From Flaccisagitta enflata (taxonomy: Eukaryota > Chaetognatha > Sagittoidea > Aphragmophora), in NCBI GenBank assembly GCA_965153355.1, contig OZ231126.1, forward strand, positions 103,850,001 through 103,914,000: a stretch of 64,000 nucleotides of DNA, given 5' to 3'. Below the pieces are notes generated by a model. That model saw only the letters and a program-made list of their open reading frames with translations, was not told the DNA's origin and did no database searches. The translations under genes were made by a program, and so were the position numbers. Positions 24,040 through 37,367 of the stretch are shown here, piece after piece; position 1 is the stretch's first letter; every line of letters starts with the position of its first letter.

Positions 24040-24969
24040 GAATTTAATTTTAGCATGACTAAAAAGCAGACAAATGACCAAATGCTTACTGCAGTACAGT
24101 TTCCTTTGAAGCTGAGCTTTGCTTGCACGGCTCACAAAATGCAAGGAGCCACTGTTTGTAAGCCAGATCCCCTTGTTTTGGATCTGCAGAAAGTCATGGA
24201 ACCTGCTCAAGCTTATGTAATGTTAAGCCGTGTACAAGCTATTAGCCAATTGTTTATTATCGATCAAGTTCCAAGGAAGAAAATATATCCATCCCCTATA
24301 GCCATTCAGGAGCTTGAAAGGCTTAAAAGTATTTCTAATAATGACATTGAAATGAGAACAAGAAGCTTTACTTTTATAAATAGTCTCAACATCCGTTCTC
24401 TACCTAAACACATTGATGATCTGCGTAATGATTTTTTTATGAAAACCTGTGAAATGATATGTCTGCAAGAAACTTGGTGCTCTGATAATTACATTAATGA
24501 TCATTTGAATATTGAAGGTTTTAGCCTCCATCTTACAAATCATGGAAAGGGTAAGGGAGTCGCAAATTACTTTAAACAAGGATTCAGATTGACTGGTGAA
24601 GTTAATGTTAACCTATTTCAAATGACAAAGTTTTCAAGTGATTGCTGTCATGTTATCAGTATTTTTAGATCACAAGGGGCCGAAACTGTTTCATTCATAG
24701 ACAATTTGGAGAAGTTGGTTGGTGACAATGACTGTTGTTACATTGTTGGAGATTTTAACATAGATTTTCTTGCCAATACTGTGTCACATCCAATTATTTC
24801 ATGGATATTATCACGTGGATTTGTTCAATTAGTGCAACATGCCACTCATGAAAGTGGCAGTCTGCTTGATTATGCATTTGCTAGATCAAACAAGAGATAC
24901 GTTGTTGATCGTTTACATTGGCCTTATTATACTGATCATGCTGCTGTTTCTATTGTAGAGGACAAATAA
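24040..24969 (+). CDS. Helentron ORF2 C-terminus: last helicase motif plus EEP (CR1-like) endonuclease
   Basis: Starts with FNFSMTKKQ...[19 protein letters not shown], the helicase motif VI, then a [13 protein letters not shown] segment. From about 24370 the exonuclease-endonuclease-phosphatase fold is readable: [15 protein letters not shown] (catalytic Glu), VGDFNIDF (Asp-x-Asn), LLDYAFAR and [10 protein letters not shown] (Asp-His pair). TAA is at 24967-24969. This fusion defines Helentrons. The endonuclease is presumed to help cut the target or process ends; that role is not shown experimentally as far as I know. The segment itself has no stop or frame shift. Confidence 0.88.
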   Translation, partial: EFNFSMTKKQTNDQMLTAVQFPLKLSFACTAHKMQGATVCKPDPLVLDLQKVMEPAQAYVMLSRVQAISQLFIIDQVPRKKIYPSPIAIQELERLKSISNNDIEMRTRSFTFINSLNIRSLPKHIDDLRNDFFMKTCEMICLQETWCSDNYINDHLNIEGFSLHLTNHGKGKGVANYFKQGFRLTGEVNVNLFQMTKFSSDCCHVISIFRSQGAETVSFIDNLEKLVGDNDCCYIVGDFNIDFLANTVSHPIISWILSRGFVQLVQHATHESGSLLDYAFARSNKRYVVDRLHWPYYTDHAAVSIVEDK

Positions 24970-25267
24970 TGTTTCTTTTATCTTTTCTGTCACTGATCCT
25001 CATGCTTTACACAGTTTTCAAAAAAAATGTCTTTCATTGTTAAAAGTAAGAAATATTTCATTTCCTCATTTATATGATTTGATAAGGTCACAGTAAAGTT
25101 TCTCTACAAATCTGACAACCTGCAACTTAATGACTATTCAATCATTTTTCCTTTGATACAGAAGAAAATCACCCTTTCAAGAAAAAGATTTTGAAAAAAT
25201 GCCCCTATTTTCCTATTCCCTAAAACTCTCTCCTAGTAAGTACAACAAAACAAGAATTAAATATTCT

Positions 25268-25818
25268 GTGTGACCCCTTAAGTATGGACAACTTGCTTGT
25301 AATGATGAGCTTGCCAACCTTGACAGCTAGACATGTTCCAAATGGCATGAACCTCGCATGGTTAAAACGGGCTGATCTTGATTGGAAAACATGGGCTCAA
25401 CTTACTTGCAGATGTTCATACAAAATAGTAACTAAGTCCAAGGCAGAACCCCGCGTGGTGGACAACGGGCATTACTTGAAGGTCCAGCCAATCTTGAGGG
25501 CTAGACATACCTAAGCAAATCTTAGGCATGAACCCCGCGTGGTTAGAACGGGCTTATCTTGATTGGCAAAGATGGATTTAACTGGAATGCTAAACATGCC
25601 TCTTTTCATGCCTTCTTAAAGATCAATTTATTTTGAATGCAAAATATGTTTCTTTTTCATACCTTCTTCATGATCCCCCTTACATGTTTCATTTTTCCTG
25701 TTCCTTAAAACTATCTCCTTGCAAGAACAACAAAACAAGGATTGAAGTCTGTGTGACCCCTTAAGTATGGCCAACTTGCTTGTAATGATGAGCTTGCCAA
25801 CCTTGACAGCTAGACATG
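25268..25818 (+). repeat. Direct repeats downstream of the Helentron ORF (likely 3' subterminal region)
   Basis: GTGTGACCCCTTAAGTATGG, continuing through ACTTGCTTGTAATGATGAGC and the next ~25 bases, is present at about 25268 and again at about 25748. A second pair, CATGAACCYCGCRTGGTTARAACGGGCT, is at about 25346 and 25528. Helentrons and their non-autonomous relatives commonly carry subterminal repeats, so these may mark the 3' end of the element. The exact terminus is not visible. Confidence 0.55.
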
Positions 25819-25829
25819 TATTGCTGGTC

Positions 25830-27640
25830 GATCTTACTTCATCAAATGGTTAAATTTTGAAATTAAGGGAAATTTTATATTTTGTCATTATAGCCTAATT
25901 TACATGAAGATTTGACCCTGCTAACAAATTCCAGTGGCGAATTCATATATAGTAAAGTATTACCTTCACAATGATGTATAGATATGCTATACTTATTTGA
26001 TTTTGAAAATGGCTTATCAGATTGACTTTAGGAAACAAAGGATCTTGGAAGAATAGAAGAGTGGAGGAGGAAGGAAAAGGAGGAGGAAGAGGAGGAAGAG
26101 GAGGAAGAGGAAGAGGAGCGATCGGTTTTCATGGTGAATTTCCCGTTATCCGTTATCCCATTTGACCGCACCGATACACGGATTGCCGGGTCTCGATACC
26201 TAATCTCTGCAGCCAACATTTAATATCACAAAAACTGAAAAAGTTTGAATAAAAAATTCAAACATGTTTAGGGAATAAAAATAAAAGAAATACAAAAATA
26301 ATGAAATAAAAATGAATATTTTTTATCATTTTTGTTAAGAAATTTGTTTTTTACCTTAAATTTTACATAAGTATCACAATACAGGAGAGCACTACTCACT
26401 TTAAGACATAATTTGGCCAAGTCCCCTGGCATGCGCTCTAGTGAAGCTCAACTGCACTTTTTGACCAGCTAAACATTTTATATGCAATAATGTATCTTGA
26501 ATATATCAAAATAGGCGTATCAAGACTGCATCAGTAAATCTCTTGCTCTGTTTGCTTATTGCATAAATGGCTAACCACTGCAATTCATTCAGCACATATA
26601 TACGCTTACTTGATTTTACTTCACTTATTTTCAAAAAAAATCACCAAAAAATAGTATTTTGATTTAACAACATTCGGTTTTAACAACCAAAATTCCCTAG
26701 TCCCTTCAAAACCGTTATATCGGGTTTCCACTGTGTAATGAAAATGTAAACAGAAGTTCCTTGTCAAAATGCGTCATGTAGTCACTTATCATATTAGCAT
26801 TGCGCTTTTCTGTTGTGTGTTTGTCTGCATGTGCATGTGTGTGTGTTTGGTTGCGTGCAACTGTAGCACGGGTACTTGCTTGATGTAAACATTGCTTAGA
26901 TTTGGTTCTTACTGTAAATCATTACGCAACTTAAATCAGGAAACGGTATGATGAGAATGTAAACAGAAGTTCCTTATCAAAATGTGTCATGTGGTCACTA
27001 GAGTTTGGGGTTTCAACAAGGATGAAGGCGTCACGTTTTGCAGACAGATAATTTGTAAGATCTGCTAATATGTATGGAAATTCACCCCTGTGTCCTACAG
27101 GACATCGGCCCTTTAGGGCCGCTGCCCTGCTCTCACTCCACTTCTTCAGCTAATCACTCCAAGCAGGGCATCGGGTACCGCTGACCATGTGCGATCCTTG
27201 GATGACTTGTTACTTTTTTTATCAATCTTATTTCTTTAAGTCATTTTAAGTCATTTTAGGGTAAACTAAGTCATTCCAAGTCATTCTAAGTCATTCTAAG
27301 TCAATCTGTGAGTCTCGCACACGACTTATAGGTGTTGGTCTTGTCTTAAAAGTTTTAAAAGGAAAAGCCTAAGTTTTTTTAAAAAGAAATTTCTTCAACT
27401 ATATTTTCATGTGTTAAAGATTTAAAAATTGGAACCTAATACCTTAAAGTAGTTAAAGATCAAACTTTGAATATGCACTGCATTTATAAAAAACATTTTG
27501 TCTTTGTTGATGTTTGTTTAAGCATGTCTTTCTCTTTCTCTATCAGTTAGGGTCTTTTCTCTTTCACTCTCTTGTTTCTTTCACTATCTTTTTGTTTCTT
27601 TCTCTCCCTTCATTTCTTCCCCTCTCTTCATTTTATTTCT
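25830..27640. other. Non-coding stretch with repeat fragments
   Basis: A GGA-rich microsatellite is at about 26070-26117. A ~55-bp direct repeat (AATGTAAACAGAAGTTCCTT) occurs at about 26748 and 26955. A copy of the CCTACAGGACATCGGCCCTT...GCAGGGCATCGGGTACC repeat is at about 27092-27205; its sister is at 34387-34505. No gene seen. Confidence 0.5.
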
Positions 27641-27642
27641 TA

Positions 27643-28365
<723 letters not shown>

Positions 28366-29940
28366 TCTTCTGTTTTTTAGAAAATTGCTTTTAAGGACCT
28401 AATTTGCATAATGCAGTGGGATAAAACAATGTGCTGAGATTGTTTGAATCAGCTTCCATAATTTTCTACTCTTCATAGAATTGCAATTCTGCCTTTTCAT
28501 TCGCTCTTTCATAACTTATGTTCCGATATCTTAGTTTATTTTTTCATACATCATGATTTTTTAAAACAAATAATTGTCCTTTTTGTAACAAAACTACACA
28601 GGATTTTGCTGAATTCTGGGAAATCAGTGGAAACTTTAAGGCAAAAACAAAAACGGAAGATGAAGGCATTTTGAAAAAAGAAAAATGGTCATCTTCATGA
28701 TTTTTGCTCCTCCACATTACCTAAGTAGGGTGAAGGGATACTCCCAACTTTTGCTATGTGAAGCACCCAAGTACAACCCCCATATACGTCCAGATCCTCC
28801 TCCACTCCACACAGACAAACACAACTGCATCATCATGAATTAGGGGTTTTAGGGTCTTAACAGGTCTCACAAAATTAGGCGGAAAGACATGAAGACTCAT
28901 TGTAAAAAGCCTAACAAATGTAACGATATTCAATCCAAGCGATGTATATCACCAATTTATGTTTGATTTATCATTATAATGCGAAAAAGCAAACGACTAT
29001 CTACTAAAAAACGTAATTTTGCAAATTAGCAAAAGGTAACCAAATTTGAGATTGACACTCCCTTCTTATCGATGATACTCGACTTCTCCTTCCTTTCCTG
29101 ATCTGTTGTCAACTTGCGCGGCCCTTTTTAGATGCGTCCGTCAGGAACGCATCTCTATAAGAGGGTCTGTCCATCCGTCGGTCCGTCGGTCCGTCCGTCC
29201 GTCCGTCCGTCCGTAACACTTGTACAAAAATTGCAGTTCTTGGCTGATTTGGACAACAGTGAGATCCTGTACTGAATCTAATGATCAACTAAAGTGTTTT
29301 GACAGCCTCCATTGCTACTCTGTCGCTTCATCTGCCTGTCCATCTGTATCTCCATATATGTCACATAAATACTTAGCTTCAAAGTCAATACACGCAAGGA
29401 CACATTCTGGACGCATCGTTGCCCGGTCGGGCTTGTTTCTACGTGACTGACTCTCCTGCAATAACCAACTGCATAACATGATAAATAGCGTTTTTTTACG
29501 TCCTATCTGTCAAAAGTGATGGACGATATACATCTACCTCTTTAAAACACTTTTATTTCAGTAGAAATCAGCAATAATCTGACGCCTCATTTTCGGTTAA
29601 ACACCCTCCATCAAGCCCTACTTGCAGGAAAGTCGCTGGCATTGCTTTTCTGCATGTACATCAAAATACTAGGTCTTAGCTATCTCCATGTCAAATTCAT
29701 CCTGCTGAGGGCATCTTTACTACCTATATTGATCATATTACTTTTATGCAAAATTGTGTGAGACCTGTTATGATAAGTGTTATGTCATTGTCACGCGACT
29801 GCAGACCAGTCCAATCGAGCATAGCAGCGAGGTTTCCTCTCTGGGCGAAAAACGCGTAGATTGGTTTTTTGGAAAGACAGATTGTCGAGCCTAGATATGG
29901 GCGCGCAAAAGCGAACAGGGGGTTAGATTTTTGGGTCATA
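28366..29940. other. Non-coding stretch, nothing recognised beyond a repeat head
   Basis: At 29128-29215 there is a hairpin AGATGCGTCCGTCAGGAACGCATCT followed by (GTCCGTCG)n, a relative of the GTCGG-headed repeats. Otherwise AT-rich unique sequence with no supported exon. Confidence 0.4.
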
Positions 29941-29959
29941 GCATATCAAATCTAAAACA

Positions 29960-30225
29960 AAAGGAGACGAGATAAACGTATAGAGCGAAGGATAAACAGA
30001 CTAATAAAGAACGAACGAACAAACAAACGAACGAACAAACAAACGCACGATCGAACCAAAGAAAGAAAGAAAGAAAGGAAGAAAGAATGAAAGAACGAAA
30101 TTACGAAAGAACAAAGAACAAAAGAAAGAATGAAAGAACAAAAGAAAGAACGAAAGAAAGAGAGGACAAATGAACAAATGAACAAACAAACGAACGAACA
30201 AACATACGCACCCACAATTGAATCA

Positions 30226-30285
<60 letters not shown>

Positions 30286-30365
30286 CAGAAAGAACAAACG
30301 AACAAACAAGAGAAAGAGAGAACAAACAAACAAACATACGCGCAAACAAACGCACGATCGAACCA

Positions 30366-30424
<59 letters not shown>

Positions 30425-30475
30425 TAAGAAAGAAAGAGAGAAAAAAAGAACGAAAGAAAGAAAGGGAAAAAATCG
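29960..30475 (+). repeat. (GAAA)n / (GAAC)n microsatellite tract
   Basis: About 500 bp of AAAG and AACG/AACA tetranucleotide repeats. Several open frames on both strands (KERKKE or FLSFFLS) are artefacts. It lies 290 bp upstream of the fibrinogen-related gene. Confidence 0.95.
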
Positions 30476-30768
30476 ATCATCGTATGTATATGCGTATACG
30501 AAAGAATTTTCACGTTACTATCGTTTCAAACGTTTTTAACGTTCCCGCCTAAAATATTGCCTTCTTGACACATCGCGTACTCGACCACACAATAGCTACA
30601 AAATCCGAACGTCGTAACTAATCTTGTAGATTTGTAAACAAAAACAGTAGAGCTCATCACTTTGTTTTGCGACTCAACATTCAAGTCGCGCGAAAAAAAG
30701 AAGAAAAGTTCAAAAGAAAACTCGAACTCACAAAACACATTTTTCTTCAAGAAGAAAGAAGATCAAAG

Positions 30769-32267
30769 ATGATTGTCCTTTTGTTCTGGACTTTGGCTGC
30801 AGTCCAGTTTATAGGGATCGCCGAAAGTGCCGCGGTCAACCAAGGTAAGTATGATGTGACATGAATAATGAATTACTACGATGAAGACTATAACCATGCA
30901 GCATATGATTATTTCTTTTAAAACCTGATTGAAGTCATGTTAGCCATCGCCGCCGTATAAGTGTTAAATTAACGTTTTTATTGTGTTAATGAAATTTTTT
31001 TTCATGATTTCGATGTCTTGAGTAATGGGATAAGTAACATGAAATAAGGCATATTTCTGCTGAATAGACTTAATTAGTAACATGATATCTCTCGCTACAG
31101 AGTCGTTGATTCGTCTGAAAGATGCTCTGAAGGAGGCCGACCTTCCTGGGCTGGACAAGGGCTGGCAATTGATTCAACATTACAAAGTCAATGAAACGGA
31201 CGACTTCAAGAACAAAACGTGGGAAGATTACACGAAGAAAGGTTTTGGCAAACCTGATCTGGATGGTACTCATTACTGGGAAGCCCTTGAAGAGGTGCAC
31301 AAAATGACGTCTACTGGTAAATGGCAGCTGCTGATTGGAATGTTGTCCAACACGAAGCCTTTTCGCCTCATCATTTACAAAGATTTTAGGATTGGAGCCG
31401 CGTTTAAAGGTTTCAAATGAGTATTCAGTGATTTTCAAGTAGCAATCAAATGATACACGTTTCATGTACACTCCCTTTATTGAGTAAGGACAAAGTTTAT
31501 AAGGACATCAAGACTGAAATTTTGCCAAAAATTATGGACATCTTAAGGACAAAGCCCAGCCTCAGATTTGTAAAAATTTTTTTTAGATTTACAAGTTCAA
31601 GATGAAATTATCTTAGCTATAAAAATTTACAATATTTTTTGTATAATAACATATTTTTTTGTTTTAAAGTAGTGGCTATGATATTCAATTTGTATTAACT
31701 CATACTGTACATAAGTTATTCCGGTGAGCATAATATAATTCTAAGAAAATCATAGAAAAAAAGGACATGCTAAGAACATTTCATCCTGAAGTTTGCAAAA
31801 ACTTAAGGACATCCCAGCTCAGAAAAATTGTACTGGTCCTTAAAAACTGAAAAGAGTTTATGTATATGACTGAGCTTTGTACTATGTGTAACAAGTGTGA
31901 ACCTGCCGTGATTCTGTATCATTTTAAGCTCAAGTGGCAAGATGCATTCAAATTGTAATTTTCCATTATGATCATATGTATATCAGGATACCAACTTCAC
32001 ATCGGGACAAGAGTTGAATCATATCCAGACCCCGAGACGACGGGCAACGGCCTCGATAACCATAACGGGCTTCCATTTTCCACTCCCGACATGGATCTTG
32101 ACATGTGGAGTAGTAATTGCGCTAAACGTCATAAAGCTGGCTGGTGGTTCAAGTATTGTCATGATACCTGCCTCAATTGCGATGATATCGGCCCCGATGC
32201 CGGTGGACCCGCCTTCGAAAGATACATGGCTATCCGTTGGATGGCCGAAGAGGATACAGAAGGATGA
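30769..32267 (+). CDS. Secreted fibrinogen-related domain protein (ficolin/angiopoietin-like), three exons, 221 aa
   Basis: Exons 30769-30844, 31101-31409 and 31987-32267. Splice sites: CAAG|gtaagt, ctacag|AG, AAAG|gtttca, tatcag|GA. All phases match and the total is 666 nt including the stop. Exon 1 encodes a signal peptide (MIVLLFWTLAAVQFIGIAES). The rest is almost only a fibrinogen-like domain: GWQLIQHYKVN, DFKNKTWEDYTKKGFG, a W-E-A-L-E-E-V-H segment where the family has WLGxxxIH, HNGLPFSTPDMDLD and SNCAKRHKAGWWFKYCH. The calcium-site Asp run (DMDLD) and the SNCA...WW..CH disulphide region are present. The usual C-terminal W and M are kept in IRWMAEE. There is no collagen or coiled-coil part, so it is shorter than typical ficolins. 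Likely an extracellular lectin or immune recognition protein (inference from family). The second donor (gtttca) is weak, so that boundary is the least certain. Confidence 0.85.
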
Positions 32268-32289
32268 AATCGATCTATGCAATGAATAT

Positions 32290-32410
32290 TGAAATATCCG
32301 ATTGTGAAATGAAACATATAACATTCGCTTATGAATTGAAATATTCGATGATGAAATGAAATATTCACTTATGAAATGATACATTCGCTTATGAAATGAA
32401 ACATTCTTAC
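32290..32410 (+). repeat. Short tandem repeat in the 3' UTR of the fibrinogen-related gene
   Basis: Degenerate ~28-bp units of the type TATGAAATGAAACATTCGCT, about four copies, between the stop codon and the polyadenylation signal. Confidence 0.7.
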
Positions 32411-32415
32411 TTTCA

Positions 32416-32421
32416 AATAAA
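32416..32421 (+). terminator. Polyadenylation signal AATAAA
   Basis: AATAAA about 150 nt after the TGA of the fibrinogen-related gene, on the same strand. The only good signal close downstream. Confidence 0.6.
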
Positions 32422-32561
32422 ACAATACATCTCTCAAAGAAAGACTGCTGTGTGGCAAATGAATAAGAAGAATGACCAGCACAGAGTATTAGGCCGCAAT
32501 AAAAACATTTTGATGAAGCTCTTTGAACTTTTGCTAGTGCACTCATCGTCATCGAACTTAC

Positions 32562-35500
32562 CTTACAGCCAATGAGGGGTTTCATTTTGTTCATTTGACG
32601 CATGTCATTGTCCATGACGAGAATGTAATCAAAGTTCCGGAAATCATCTTTCTTTATCTTTCGACTTCGATGATCGGACTGGAAATGATGAGATTTATGC
32701 TGAAATTTAATGAATAAGAATTGTTTTGTTATCAATCAACATGCGCATATCCATGCAAGTCTCCTCTCACTGTGCTTTAAAGTCAATTCTGAGTGAAAAA
32801 AATCATATGACAGAGGGTCTTTTTGCAGTTTTCTGTAGTTTGGGTGTAGTTACACAAAACTAGCAAACATAAAATCATTGACCCAGCGTTTTTTGAGCAG
32901 CGGCCTCAAAGGGGACAAAGTCCTGAAGACTTTTGTTTGATTGTTGGTACGTTTGTTTGTTTGTTTGTCCTGCCCCTATCAGGCCTCTCAGATCCAAAAT
33001 TTACCCTTCCAGACCTGATATTGGCCCTCTCTGGCCTGAAATCTGCCCTACCTGGTCTGAAATCTGCTCTCTCAGGGCAGAAATCTGCTCTCTCAGGCCT
33101 GAAATCTGCCATTCAAACCTAAAATCTGTCCACTCATCCCCAGGCCCAAAATCAGCCCTTTCAGACCTTTGGACAACCTGCTGAGTAATCCTCAAAATAA
33201 ATAACAGGTCGCCCAAGGGCAATATGTGGTCAGCGATACCCGTTGCCCTGCTTTGAGTGATTGTGAATTGGAGTGAGGGGAAGCAGGGCAGCGGCCCCGA
33301 AGGGGACGAAGTCCTGTAGAACACAGGGGGACATTCGTTCGTCCTACCTGAAGAAGTGGATGAGATGCTATAGAGGGCTGACTGAAGGCATTCAAGAGCC
33401 TAAACTGAGGCCTAAGAAGGCTGATATAAGGCCTGAGAATGCCAATTGGAAGCTTGAGAGGGCTGACTTGAGGCTCGAGAGAGCTGGATTAAGGCTTGAA
33501 AGGCCAGAGGACTGATTTGAAGCCTGGGAGCAATAAATTGAGGTTTAGATGGCTGATTTGAGGCCTGAGAGGCCTAGTTTGAGGTATGAGAGTCCAGGTT
33601 TGAGGCCTGAGAATTTGGATTTGAGGCCTGAGAAGCCAGATTTGAGGCCTAAGAGGCCAGGTTTGAGGCATGAGAGGCCAGATTCAAGGCCTGAGAGGCC
33701 TGAGAGGCCAGATTCAAGGCCTGAGAGGCCTGAGAGGCCAGATTTGAGGCTTGAGAGGCCAGATTTGAGGCCTGAGAGGCCAGATTTGAGGCCTGAGAGG
33801 CTGGATTTGAGGCCTGAGAGGCCAGATTTGAGGCCTGAGAGGCCAGATTTGAGGCCTGAGGGGTCTGATGAAGGGGGGGGACTAACGAACGGACGGACGG
33901 ACGGACGGACGAACGAAAGTCCCCCTGTGTCCTACAGGACTTCGTCCCCTTCGGGGCCGCTGCCCAAAAATTAGACCCATTTTTGGGCAGCGGGCCCAAA
34001 GGGCCGATGTCCTTTAGGACACAGGGGGGAATTTCAAGACATTTGTCTGTCTGTCCGTCCTTCCGTCCGTCCCCCCCCTCGGCCATTGGAGCCTCAAGTC
34101 TGCAGTCTTAGGCCTGATTTTGGCCCTCTGAGGCCTCAAATTAGCCCTTTCAGACCTCAGTTTAGCTCTCAAGAGCTGAATTCTGCTCTCCAGACCTAAT
34201 ATTTGCCCTGAAGACCTCAAATCAGCCCTCCAGACCTCAAATCAGCTCTCTTGGCGTCAAATCAATTCTTCAGGCCTTAAATTTGTCCTCTAGGCCTCAA
34301 GCCCGACCCCGAACCTCAAATCTGCTCTTTTGGACTAAATTCTGCCATCCCAACTTCAAATCCGCCTCAGGACGTCTCAAAATTACCCCGTGTCCTACAG
34401 GACATCGGCCCTTTGGAGCCGCTGCCCTGCTCTCACTCCACTACTTCACTTGATCACTCCAAGCAGGGCATCGGGTACCACTGACCATGTGCGATCCTTG
34501 GATGACTAGTTAATGCTGATTTTATTGAGTGGTTTTGGCTAATTTCTTGATTTTGTATCGTTAATCCTTGCAAAATTTCCTTTCATTTGATAGGTTGTAC
34601 TCTATACTTTAGTAAAGAATTAAACCTTTCATCTTTTGAACCACTGTTACAAAAATTCAAAATCTTATTTTTCTCAAAACCATAGAGTGCGACTTATCAA
34701 ATAAAAAGGAATTTTGCAAGGAATAACAATTTGGAATCAGTAAGTGAGTTTATAGAACTCAGTAGAATCTGCATTGAAAAGATACCTGATTTATTTATGT
34801 TTTGAAGATTATTAAAAAAATGATCAAGAAATATCTTATTTTTTGCCAGCTTTATATCAATATTCTTCAATACTAAACAAAACTTCACAAATACCCATTG
34901 TTTAATGATTTTTTTTCTCAGAGATATTTCAAAAGCAGTGCTCTGTGACGACTGAACCGGCGCAACCGCTATCCCTTATAAAGCCACTTGGTAGCCCTTG
35001 AAATAAAACTTCTAGTCACGAGAAACAGTTCTGATTTTGCTCTAATTTCGAATTCAACTACCTGTAAGATAACATCGGCATTGCCAAACTCTGACCTCTA
35101 CAGTTTCGGAGGTGGCACCAATGGATAGAGCTTGAAATTCTGCTTTGGATCTCAACGGAATAATAATAGATTAAAGCAACCCCGATTTTTAGTATTGAAT
35201 TAACTGACATGATGTTTGATACAATTTTCTGTTCTTTCATTCAGAGTTAGAGTCCGGGGACATAAAGGTCAACCTAAGCACACACAATTACATCTTTTTT
35301 TAATCTATAGCATTTCATATATATTATGGTCATGTTTGTTTTCATCGATGTCACCCAAATAGTTAGGAAGATATTTCACTTTTCCGTCAAGATCTACTTC
35401 TTTACTTGGATGAAGATGTATGTAAGGGTGATTTTTATGGTGCGATTTTCCTTGTCATCATTGCTGTTTCACTATGCTGTAGTTAGTTAGGCATTAGCAT

Positions 35501-37254
35501 TTACTCTTACCAAAAAAATTTTTCCATGGAGCTAAATTGCCTGTTACAGCCTGTTGCATGCAGTCGGATCCACCTTTGGTATAGTGATGCACTGTCTGCG
35601 CATCTGTGTATCCGTCCGTCCATTTATTTGTTGGTTTTAGCCAGCCTGTCTCTCTTCCCTGAGGCGCAATGATACATTGCAAGGTTAACTCTGACTTAGA
35701 AAAAATGTCAGTGGAGATGAGTTTTAGAAATTTTAGAATGAAGTCGTAGAATAAGTGTTACTTTTTTTCCCCATTTTTTAAAAAAAAAGTTTGTAAAATA
35801 CCAAAACGAGTAATGCTAAAGACTTATGATTTCCACAGTTTTATTCAGCGTCCTCACTTTAGTCAAACTGCCAAAAATCTTTTTCGAGCGAGCTTTTTAA
35901 CCCCCTCTGATATCGCCGCCTACACTTGGTGCATTTGCATGAAAATGTTAAGAACATATACCAACCAGCAGACCACCCGGTTTCCTCTAGATTCCGTCCC
36001 AGACCTTTCCCGCCCGAGCCTTGAGCTCACTCCCAGATCTTCGCTGCTCCACTATAAACAAGCCTCATATGCACTGTTCCGGCACTACTGTCTGACAGCC
36101 GATCCAGGGTAAGAATGACATTACTCTGGTTTTTTTTGCAGTTATGTCAATTTGGTATGCTGCCGTTACAAAAAAGGTACAGTGGCTCAAAATATGAAAA
36201 ACTTATTTCTGTATTAAACCATAGAGTGTGACCTATCAAATGAGAGGAAATTTTACATAGAATAACAATATGGAATCAAAGAATGAGTCAATATAACTCG
36301 CAAGAATCTGCATTACCAACACCTTTCCTGTAGGTGAAAAATCTTTTTTTTTTCAAAAATGAAAATTTGAATTCTTCGCATAAGTATAGAGTGCGACCTA
36401 TCAAATGAAAGGGAATTTAGCCTAGATTAACAAAATGGAATCAAAAATTGAGTCATCACACCTCAGTAGAATCTGCATTGAAAATGGGTCTAGTTTTTTT
36501 CTGATTTTGAGAAATACTAAAAAAGCGCTCCAGGAAAGATTTCCATTTCAATTGTTCGAAATAAGATATTGGCAAAACTGCAAAAGAACCCACAGTAATG
36601 CCATTCTTAGTCCGTAGTCTGGCAGTGAGCGTTCTTTTCAGTCCATGGTCCCTGTCTTACCTTAAGTCCTTCTCTTTCCAATACGGCAGCTGCTCTGTAG
36701 TCCGGCAGTGAGCCTTTGTTCCAGGCCGTTGTCCCGGCGCTATCAACTCGAGGCCAGTCGGAATAAACGTGAAGGGAGAATAAAGCAACTGTAATAACTA
36801 TTGATCATTTCAGAAAAACTGACAATCTTAATCAAAACAAACATGTGTCAAAGTATTAAAAGTTACTTGATTGAACTGAAATAATCACTTATATTCTTTG
36901 TAATAAGCACAAAACGCAAAAAGAAAACTAGTGCTTTTATATTCCTCTAAAATGAAAATTTCTGTGAAAAATTATAATGATGCTGTTTTAACACTGTAAA
37001 GCACTGTTTCAGGGATCAGAAGTTTTCTGCAATGTATGTACAAGATAAAGGAAAGAGAGCGTTTAGAAGGTTTTGAGAAAGAAAGGGAGGGAGATAAAGG
37101 AAGCGAATCAAAGGGTAGCGAGAAAGGAAGAAATGGATGAAAGGAAGGACGGAGGAAAAGAAAGGAGGGCTTAGATTGGAGCGGATTGCACTTACGGAAG
37201 AGAAAATGGGAATGGGAAATGCAGAGAGAATGGAAAATTTGAAAATAAAATGGA

Positions 37255-37298
<44 letters not shown>

Positions 37299-37328
37299 GA
37301 AAGAAAGAAAGAAAGAAAGAAAGAACAA

Positions 37329-37367
<39 letters not shown>

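Larger units (their letters stand above)
1..24969 (+). mobile_element. Helentron-type (Rep/Hel/EN) rolling-circle transposon, 5'-truncated by the window edge
   Basis: The + strand carries, in order, an SGNH esterase ORF and a second very long ORF with a USP-like protease, zinc fingers, a Helitron_like_N-type HUH Rep, a PIF1-type helicase and a C-terminal EEP endonuclease. Rep plus helicase plus a C-terminal endonuclease is the hallmark of Helentrons rather than canonical Helitrons. ORF2 is spread over 24 kb only because three later insertions split it (6966-9596, 10521-21684, 22441-24039). It also has an in-frame TAA at 1345-1347, frame breaks near 1984, 2095 and 5956, and a TAG at 10016-10018, so this copy is not functional as assembled. 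The reading frame is open to base 2, so the true left end lies outside the window. The right end is probably within the repeats at 25268-25818. Confidence 0.85.

Noticed and set aside
29952-30552. Several ORFs over the GAAA tract
   Set aside because: Tetranucleotide repeats keep frames open on both strands; no start context or domain.
31070-31471. 133-codon minus ORF
   Set aside because: Antisense of fibrinogen-related exon 2, which has splice sites and domain evidence on the + strand.
32019-32735. 238-codon minus ORF as one protein
   Set aside because: Only 32678-32562 is a real exon (phosphatase exon 4, ending at gtaagt); the rest is read-through antisense to the fibrinogen-related gene.
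35080-35165. A minus-strand frame with RGQS next to a SIGATSE-like frame, resembling exon 3 of the phosphatase
   Set aside because: The similarity is split over two frames and the phase does not fit exon 4. A far better exon (36788-36661 with RVDSAGT...PDYR) fits in phase on both sides.
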